Shown here piece by piece: positions 58,688 to 64,000 of a stretch of DNA of 64,000 nt (positions are counted from its first letter, which is position 1; every line of letters begins with the position of its first letter). The DNA is taken from positions 1 to 64,000 of the forward strand of contig NZ_BSSA01000021.1 in the NCBI RefSeq assembly GCF_030268885.1, read 5' to 3'. The DNA is from Kitasatospora phosalacinea. GTDB taxonomy: Bacteria; Actinomycetota; Actinomycetes; Streptomycetales; Streptomycetaceae. The translations under genes and the position numbers were made by a program. The notes below the pieces were generated by a model. That model did no database searches, was not told the DNA's origin, and saw nothing but the letters and a program-made list of their open reading frames with translations.

Positions 58688-59751
58688 GCCACGACATGTC
58701 AGAGAACCTGCCGGAGGCGCACGGCGCCTCCCACGGCACGGACGTCGTCTCCCACGACGACCCGTTCGCCGACCCGGGCCTGCCGGCCCACGAACCGCGC
58801 CGGACCGACATCGACGAGCGGGCCGCCAAGCGGGCCGAGCGCCAGGTGTCCCTGCTGTTCGTGGTCTCGATGCTGGCGACGATCGGCTTCATCGCGTCCT
58901 ACGCGTCGATCGACGCCGACAAGCTGGTCTACATCTTCCCGCTGGGCCACGTCAGTGCGCTGAACTTCGCCCTGGGCACGACCCTCGGCGTCGCGCTGTT
59001 CTGCATCGGCGCGGGCGCGGTCCACTGGGCCCGCACCCTGATGTCGGACCACGAGCTGCCGGCCGAGCGTCACCCGATCGAGGCCGACGACGAGGTCCGC
59101 AACGACGTCATCGAGCAGTTCAAGACCGGTGCCGCGGAGTCCGGCTTCGGCCGCCGCAAGATGATCCGCAACACCCTGATCGGCTCGATGGCCCTGGTGC
59201 CGCTGTCCGGCGTGGTGCTGCTGCGCGACCTCGGTCCGCTGCCGGAGAAGAAGCTCCTGCACACCGGCTGGAACGAGGCGAAGCCGAGCCAGCCGATCCG
59301 CCTGGTCAACATGAACACCAACACGGCCATGAAGCCCGAGGACATCATCCAGGGCTCGCTGACCTTCGCGAAGCCCGAGGGCCTCGAGGAGTCGGCCGAG
59401 GACTTCCAGCAGCAGATCGCCAAGGACGCCCTGATGCTCATCCGGATCGCCCCGGAGGACATCAAGGACGACAAGTCCCGGGCGAAGGGCTTCGAGGGCG
59501 TCCTCGCCTACTCGAAGATCTGCACCCACGTCGGCTGCCCGATCTCGCTGTACGAGCAGCAGACCCACCACGCGCTCTGCCCCTGCCACCAGTCGACCTT
59601 CGACCTGGCGGACGGCGCTCGCGTCATCTTCGGCCCGGCCGGCCACCCGCTGCCGCAGCTGAAGATCACCACCGATGAGGAGGGCTTCCTGGTCGCCACC
59701 GGCGACTTCGACGAGCCCGTCGGCCCGAGCTACTGGGAGCGTCCGCGATGA
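58684..59751 (+). CDS. qcrA: Cytochrome bc1 complex Rieske iron-sulfur subunit
   Basis: A 355-residue Rieske protein with three membrane helices in its N-terminal half, as in actinobacterial QcrA, and the cluster motifs CTHVGCPIS and CPCHQSTFD, followed by FGPAGHPLPQL. An acidic/His-rich N-terminal tail precedes the first helix. ATG 58684 overlaps the qcrC stop (ATGA), and its own stop overlaps qcrB. Confidence 0.97.
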   Translation: MSHDMSENLPEAHGASHGTDVVSHDDPFADPGLPAHEPRRTDIDERAAKRAERQVSLLFVVSMLATIGFIASYASIDADKLVYIFPLGHVSALNFALGTTLGVALFCIGAGAVHWARTLMSDHELPAERHPIEADDEVRNDVIEQFKTGAAESGFGRRKMIRNTLIGSMALVPLSGVVLLRDLGPLPEKKLLHTGWNEAKPSQPIRLVNMNTNTAMKPEDIIQGSLTFAKPEGLEESAEDFQQQIAKDALMLIRIAPEDIKDDKSRAKGFEGVLAYSKICTHVGCPISLYEQQTHHALCPCHQSTFDLADGARVIFGPAGHPLPQLKITTDEEGFLVATGDFDEPVGPSYWERPR

Positions 59752-61409
59752 GTTCCGCAAGCGGCACCAGGAACAGTGCCTCCAAGCCGGCCAGCACCCG
59801 TGCCAAGCCCGCCAACAAGGCCGAGGCGACCGCCGACTGGGTCGACGGCCGGCTGGGGATCTACTCCCTGGCCAAGGCCAACCTGCGCAAGATCTTCCCG
59901 GACCACTGGTCCTTCATGCTGGGCGAGATCTGCCTCTACAGCTTCATCATCATCATCCTCACGGGTGTGTACCTGACGCTGTTCTTCAAGCCGAGCATGG
60001 CGGAGACCGTCTACCACGGTTCCTACCTGCCGCTGAACGGCATCAAGATGTCGGAGGCGTACGCCTCCACGGTGAACATCAGCTTCGAGGTCCGCGGCGG
60101 TCTGCTGATCCGCCAGATCCACCACTGGGCCGCGCTGGTCTTCGTGGCCGCGATGTTCGTCCACATGATGCGCGTCTTCTTCACCGGCGCGTTCCGCAAG
60201 CCGCGCGAGATCAACTGGCTGTTCGGCTTCCTGCTGCTGTGCCTGGGCTTCTTCGACGGCTTCTTCGGCTACTCGCTGCCGGACGACCTGCTGTCGGGCA
60301 CCGGCATCCGCTTCATGGAGGGCGCGATCCTGGCGGTGCCGATCGTCGGCACCTACATCCAGATGTTCCTGTTCGGCGGCGAGTTCCCGGGCACCGACAT
60401 CATCCCGCGCTTCTTCACCATCCACGTGCTGCTCATCCCGGGCATCATGCTGGGCCTGCTGGTGGCGCACCTGATCCTGGTCTTCTACCACAAGCACACC
60501 CAGTGGGCGGGCCCGGGCAAGACCGAGAAGAACGTCGTCGGCATGCCGCTGATGCCGGTCTACATGGCGAAGGCCGGTGGCTTCTTCTTCCTGGTCTTCG
60601 GCATCATCGCGGTGATGTCCGCGGTCGCCACGATCAACCCGGTGTGGGCGTACGGCCCGTACCGTCCGGACCAGGTGTCGACCGACGCCCAGCCCGACTG
60701 GTACATGGGCTTCGCCGAGGGCCTGATCCGCTTCATGCCGGGCTGGGAGGTCTCCGTCTGGGGCGGCCACACGCTGAACCTGGGCGTGTTCATCCCGCTG
60801 ATGATCTTCCCGCTGGTGCTGGTCGCGATCGCGGTGTGGCCGTTCATCGAGTCCTGGGTCACCGGCGACAAGCGCGAGCACCACATCCTGGACCGTCCGC
60901 GCAACGCCCCGGTCCGCACCGCGTTCGGCGCGGCCTGGATCGCGCTGTACCTGGTCCTGCTGGTCGGCGGCGGCAACGACCTGTTCGCCACCCACCTGCA
61001 CATGTCGATCAACACGATCACCTACGCGGTCCGCGTCGGCTTCTTCGTGGTGCCGGTCCTCACCTTCATCGTCACCAAGCGCTGGTGCCTCGGCCTGCAG
61101 CGCCGCGACAAGGACAAGGTGCTGCACGGGCGCGAGTCCGGCATCATCAAGCGCCTGCCGCACGGTGAGTTCATCGAGGTCCACACCCCGCTGGCGCAGA
61201 AGGACCTGCACACCCTCACCGCCCACGAGCAGCCCAAGCCGCTGGAGCTGCCCGCCGAGACGGACGAGAACGGTGTGGCCCGCAAGGCCGGCGTGATCGC
61301 CAAGACCCGGGTGAAGCTCTCCGAGGGCTTCTACGGCGAGGGCAACCAGATCGCCAAGCCCACCACCGAGGAGTACCACGAGATCACCAGCGGCCACGGC
61401 CACCACTGA
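59748..61409 (+). CDS. qcrB: Cytochrome bc1 complex cytochrome b subunit
   Basis: A 553-residue cytochrome b: paired haem ligands in helices B and D (e.g. RQIHHWAALVFVAAMFVHMM and HVLLIPGIMLGLLVAHLI), the Qo-site PDWYMGFAEG equivalent of PEWY, and a long C-terminal extension of about 130 residues ending HEITSGHGHH, characteristic of actinobacterial QcrB. Translation is coupled to qcrA by overlap. Confidence 0.97.
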   Translation: MSSASGTRNSASKPASTRAKPANKAEATADWVDGRLGIYSLAKANLRKIFPDHWSFMLGEICLYSFIIIILTGVYLTLFFKPSMAETVYHGSYLPLNGIKMSEAYASTVNISFEVRGGLLIRQIHHWAALVFVAAMFVHMMRVFFTGAFRKPREINWLFGFLLLCLGFFDGFFGYSLPDDLLSGTGIRFMEGAILAVPIVGTYIQMFLFGGEFPGTDIIPRFFTIHVLLIPGIMLGLLVAHLILVFYHKHTQWAGPGKTEKNVVGMPLMPVYMAKAGGFFFLVFGIIAVMSAVATINPVWAYGPYRPDQVSTDAQPDWYMGFAEGLIRFMPGWEVSVWGGHTLNLGVFIPLMIFPLVLVAIAVWPFIESWVTGDKREHHILDRPRNAPVRTAFGAAWIALYLVLLVGGGNDLFATHLHMSINTITYAVRVGFFVVPVLTFIVTKRWCLGLQRRDKDKVLHGRESGIIKRLPHGEFIEVHTPLAQKDLHTLTAHEQPKPLELPAETDENGVARKAGVIAKTRVKLSEGFYGEGNQIAKPTTEEYHEITSGHGHH

Positions 61410-61433
61410 TCCCGTGTAGCTGTCACGCCACGT

Positions 61434-61471
61434 CAGAACCCCCCACCGGTCCCGGCCGGTGGGGGGTTCTG
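61434..61471 (+). terminator. Terminator of the ctaE-qcrCAB operon
   Basis: A perfect 16-bp inverted repeat (61434-61449 with 61456-61471), loop TCCCGG, 24 bases after the qcrB stop. Confidence 0.92.
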
Positions 61472-61502
61472 GCATCCCGGGGGCGGCGCCGCGGCGCCCT
61501 GT

Positions 61503-61508
61503 TATGTT
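61503..61508 (+). promoter_or_regulatory. -10 box, leaderless GntR gene
   Basis: TATGTT ends 6 nt before the GTG at 61515 with no ribosome site; the mRNA should start at the codon. Confidence 0.6.
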
Positions 61509-61514
61509 GACCGG

Positions 61515-61880
61515 GTGCACCTGGTGATCGACGCCCAGTCCCCCGTCCCGCCCTACGAGCAGGTCCGCTCGCAGATCGCGGACCTGGCCCGCACCGGCGA
61601 GCTCCCGGTCGGCCTGAAGCTCCCCACCGTCCGCGCCCTCGCCGAGCAGCTCGGCCTCGCCGCGAACACGGTGGCCCGCGCCTACCGCGAGCTGGAGGCC
61701 GACGGGGTGGTCGAGACCCACGGCCGGGCCGGCACCACCGTCGCCGCCACCGGCGACACCGCGCACCGCCTGGCCGCCGGCGCCGCCGCCGAGTACGCGG
61801 CCCGCGCCGCCCGCCTCGGCCTGACCCGCGACGAGGCCCTCGCCGCCGTCGCCACCGCCCTCGGCGTGGCCTACCGCTGA
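61515..61880 (+). CDS. GntR-family (YtrA-like) transcriptional regulator
   Basis: A 121-residue regulator with an N-terminal winged helix (PPYEQVRSQIADLARTGELPVGLKLPTVRALAEQLGLAANTVARAY) and a short effector tail, the YtrA subfamily size. YtrA regulators often control ABC exporters, but none is adjacent here. Transcription appears leaderless. Confidence 0.92.
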   Translation: MHLVIDAQSPVPPYEQVRSQIADLARTGELPVGLKLPTVRALAEQLGLAANTVARAYRELEADGVVETHGRAGTTVAATGDTAHRLAAGAAAEYAARAARLGLTRDEALAAVATALGVAYR

Positions 61881-61899
61881 CCGGCCCCGGGAACGCGAG

Positions 61900-61939
61900 G
61901 ACGGCGCGACGGCTCCCCGCGGGGAGCCGTCGCGCCGTC
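61900..61939. terminator. Bidirectional terminator between GntR and amidohydrolase genes
   Basis: A perfect 20-bp inverted repeat with no intervening loop bases (61900-61919 with 61920-61939), between converging genes. Confidence 0.88.
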
Positions 61940-61954
61940 GTCCGCGGCCGGGCC

Positions 61955-63562
61955 TCACCGTGCCCGGTGGGTGACCTCCCCGTCGAGCACCGTCATCAGC
62001 ACCGGCACCCGCGCCAGTTCGGTGTCCGGCACCGTCAGCGGGTCGTCCGCCAGCACCGTCAGGTCGGCCCGGTGGCCGGGGGCGAGGCGTCCGGCGCGGT
62101 CCTCCTCGCCCGCCGCCCAGGCCGGGGCGAGGGTGTAGCCGACGAGCGCCTGCAGCGGGGTGAGGGCCTGGCCGGGCAGGTGCGGGGGCTGGCCGAGGTC
62201 GCGGCTGGGGCGCCGGTGGCGGGCCCCGGCCATCACGCCGAGCGGTTCGAAGGGGGCGATCGGCCAGTCCGAGCCGAGGACGACCCGGGCCCCGGCGTCG
62301 GCCAGGTCGCGGCAGCGGAAGGCCCGGTTGGCGCGCTCCTCGCCGAGCCGCCGGGACCAGTTGTCGGTGTGGTCGGCCCGGGTGTACTCGGTGCAGTGGG
62401 TGGGCTGCATGGAGGCGGTCACGCCCAGGGCGGCGAACCGGGCGACGGTGTCGTCGGGCACCGTCTCGACGTGCTCGACCCGGTGCCGGGCGCCCGGGCC
62501 GTGCGCGGCGACGGCCCGCTCGACCGCGTCCAGGACGTGCCGGACGGCGGCGTCCCCGATCGCGTGGGTGGCGGTGGGCACCCCGGCGCGGTGGAGTTCG
62601 CCGATCACCCGGGTGTACGCGGCGGGGTCCGGCCAGAACGCGCCGGTGGACTCGCCGTGGCAGTCGGGGTGTTCGAGCCAGGCGGTGCCGTTGTCGATGG
62701 TGCCGTCCATGAACAGCTTGGCCCCGGCGACCCGCCAGCGGCGGCCGCCCTCGCCCTGGCGGCGGACGAGTTCGGCCAGCTCCGCCGGGCCCGCGCCGGG
62801 CTGCACCCAGGGGGCGATCCGCAGCCGAAGCGGGAGCTGCCCGCGCTCCTCCAGGGCGGCGTAGACGGCCAGGCTCTCGCCGTTGGCGTCCATCGCGTGG
62901 CCGCCGGTGAGGCCCGCCGCGGCCATCCGCCGCAGCACGTCGGCGCTGGCCCGGCAGAGTTCCTCGAAGCTCGGGCGGGGGGCGACGGCCTCGACGAGTT
63001 CGCAGGCGGCGTCCTCCAGCAGCAGGCCGGTGGGACGGCCGGAGGCGTCGCAGACCACCTCGGCCGAGCCCTGGTCGAAGCGGCGCGGCCCGTCGATCCC
63101 GGCCAGTTCCAGGGCCCGGCGGCTGACCAGCATCGAGTGCGCGTCGAACAGGTCGATCGCGGCGGGGACGCCGTCCAGCACCGGCCCCACGCTGTCGGCC
63201 GAGACCGGCAGGCCGCCGAAGGCGTTCGGGTCGAGGCCCCAGCCGCGCAGCCACTGCCCGTCCTTCAACTCCCGCCGGGCGGCTGCCAGTTCGGCCCGAA
63301 GCCCGGCCAGGTCGGTGCAGCCGGAGAGGTCCGTCCCGGCGGTGCGCTCGGCGCCCGAGACGGGGTGCAGGTGGCCGTCCACCAGCCCGGGGACGACCAC
63401 CGCGCCGTCCAGGTCGATCGTCTCGGCGCCGCTCCCGCGCCCGCCGTCCGGCCCGAACCCGGCGATCCGGCCGCCGCTCAGGGCGAGCGTGTCGTGCGGC
63501 AGGAAGGCCCCGCTGCCGGGGTCGAGCAGCCGGGCGTTGGTCAGGACGAGGTCGGGGTGCAC
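61955..63562 (-). CDS. YtcJ-type metal-dependent amidohydrolase
   Basis: A 535-residue amidohydrolase: metal-binding LVDGHLHPV, an unusual insertion between strands, later MDGTIDNGTAWLEHPD, THAIGDAAVRHVLDAVERA, HRVEHVETV and the catalytic Asp in VLGSDWPIAPFEPLG, followed by the end-sheet motif GHRADLTVLADDPL. Substrate unknown (YtcJ relatives act on aryl/alkyl amides or imines). GTG 63562 has GAGGAG 7 nt upstream. It lies 11 bases after the TetR-like gene, likely its target operon. Confidence 0.9.
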   Translation of the reverse strand: MHPDLVLTNARLLDPGSGAFLPHDTLALSGGRIAGFGPDGGRGSGAETIDLDGAVVVPGLVDGHLHPVSGAERTAGTDLSGCTDLAGLRAELAAARRELKDGQWLRGWGLDPNAFGGLPVSADSVGPVLDGVPAAIDLFDAHSMLVSRRALELAGIDGPRRFDQGSAEVVCDASGRPTGLLLEDAACELVEAVAPRPSFEELCRASADVLRRMAAAGLTGGHAMDANGESLAVYAALEERGQLPLRLRIAPWVQPGAGPAELAELVRRQGEGGRRWRVAGAKLFMDGTIDNGTAWLEHPDCHGESTGAFWPDPAAYTRVIGELHRAGVPTATHAIGDAAVRHVLDAVERAVAAHGPGARHRVEHVETVPDDTVARFAALGVTASMQPTHCTEYTRADHTDNWSRRLGEERANRAFRCRDLADAGARVVLGSDWPIAPFEPLGVMAGARHRRPSRDLGQPPHLPGQALTPLQALVGYTLAPAWAAGEEDRAGRLAPGHRADLTVLADDPLTVPDTELARVPVLMTVLDGEVTHRAR

Positions 63563-63573
63563 GGGAGGGCTCC

Positions 63574-64000
63574 TCAGCGGTGGTGCGGTCGGTGCGGGGT
63601 GCCGAGCGTCCCGGCCGGGAGGCCGAGTTCGCGTTCGGCGAGGGCGTGCGCCATCCCGGTGACCGCCGCGGGTCGTCCGGTGCGTTCGGTGTTGGCGTGC
63701 GCCCCCAGGCCGTCCAGGACGACCAGGAGCTGGATCGCGGTGACGTGCGGGTCCGGGGCGCGGAACTCCCCGGCCTCGACGCCGTCGCGCAGCAGTGCCG
63801 TCAGCGCGTCCCGCCAGAGCGCCTCCTGCCGGTCGACCCGCTCCCGCAGGGCGGGGCGGAACCGGCTGAGGTGGCGGGCGTTCAGCCACAGTCGGCTCAG
63901 CTCGTCGTAGCGCGGCCCCTCGGTGCGTTCGAGGAAGCGGGCCAGCCGCCGCACCGCCGGGAGGGCGGCGTCGGCGTCGGGCAGCAGGTCGGCCAGTTCG
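63574..64000 (-). CDS. TetR-family regulator, C-terminal part (start outside window)
   Basis: The visible 142 residues are helical, with LARFLERTEGPRYDELSRLWLNARH, LREGVDRQEALWRDALTALLRDGVEAGEF-like packing (here LRERVDRQ) and IQLLVVLDGLGAHA, the pattern of TetR C-terminal ligand domains. The helix-turn-helix would lie beyond base 64000. It directly precedes the amidohydrolase in the same direction and probably autoregulates the pair. Confidence 0.82.
   Translation of the reverse strand, partial: ELADLLPDADAALPAVRRLARFLERTEGPRYDELSRLWLNARHLSRFRPALRERVDRQEALWRDALTALLRDGVEAGEFRAPDPHVTAIQLLVVLDGLGAHANTERTGRPAAVTGMAHALAERELGLPAGTLGTPHRPHHR

Noticed and set aside
59730..63254. Minus-strand open frame of about 1,170 codons opposite qcrB
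   Set aside because: Antisense shadow of ctaE-qcr and the amidohydrolase region; composition is Asp/Val/Arg/His/Gln-biased with no recognisable domain.

Overview
The window is about 64 kb of very high-GC DNA with GTG and TTG starts, tightly overlapping genes and gene families typical of Streptomycetaceae, so Streptomyces or Kitasatospora is the likely source. No rRNA, tRNA, insertion sequence, phage or CRISPR array is visible. From memory, the gene order follows the core arm of the S. coelicolor chromosome around SCO2091 to SCO2151. In looser form it also follows Mycobacterium tuberculosis Rv2163c to Rv2196: rsmH, DUF3040, MTHFR, polyprenyl synthase, Rv2175c, PASTA kinase, class II DAHP synthase, PlsC, ArsA-like, SRPBCC, FadD15, PimB', NlpC/P60, trpD, ctaE-qcrCAB.

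Layout. 1-7.2 kb: the end of the division/cell-wall (dcw) cluster (ftsL-like, rsmH), then a MoxR / DUF58 / transglutaminase operon and a DUF3040 membrane protein. 7.3-15 kb: methyltransferase, HEPN-like protein, DUF4126 protein, CrtI-like oxidoreductase, a membrane protein with a Gln/Tyr-rich tail, metF, polyprenyl synthase and VanZ. 15-20 kb: thiE fused by overlap to an Rv2175c-type DNA-binding gene, a ferredoxin-reductase-like flavoprotein, then a TPP riboswitch and thiO-thiS-thiG. 20-25 kb: PASTA Ser/Thr kinase, sulfite-oxidase-like protein, bacterioferritin, an iron-box-preceded bfd, and class II DAHP synthase. 25.2-27.3 kb: a complete trp attenuator and fused TrpE-TrpG.

27.4-30.6 kb holds the main accessory element: a four-gene cassette of Trypco1 protein, trypsin-like protease with an effector-associated-like tail, a membrane-anchored partner, and a solute-binding lipoprotein. 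It sits between the trp genes and the MacRS-type two-component pair. 32-45 kb: PlsC acyltransferase, esterase, endonuclease/phosphatase-family protein, glucokinase with its small upstream gene, ArsA-like and SRPBCC proteins, FadD, PimB'-like and GT87 mannosyltransferases, and a PfkB sugar kinase. 45-50 kb: a HExxH secreted protein and three NlpC/P60 hydrolases, one under a c-di-AMP (ydaO) riboswitch. 50-57 kb: NYN RNase-like protein, zinc-ribbon protein, rhomboid protease, AsnC-ligand-domain protein, a class V aminotransferase under a SAM-IV riboswitch, trpD and a degenerate receiver protein. 57-61.5 kb: ctaE-qcrCAB, the respiratory bc1-aa3 branch, closed by a strong terminator. 61.5-64 kb: GntR regulator, amidohydrolase and a truncated TetR-type regulator.

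Regulation is unusually readable. Three riboswitches of different classes, a trp attenuator, an iron box, several perfect hairpin terminators and a set of apparently leaderless genes (TANNNT box 6-8 nt before the start codon) can be seen directly. All calls are from reading the sequence and from memory of families; no searches were run.
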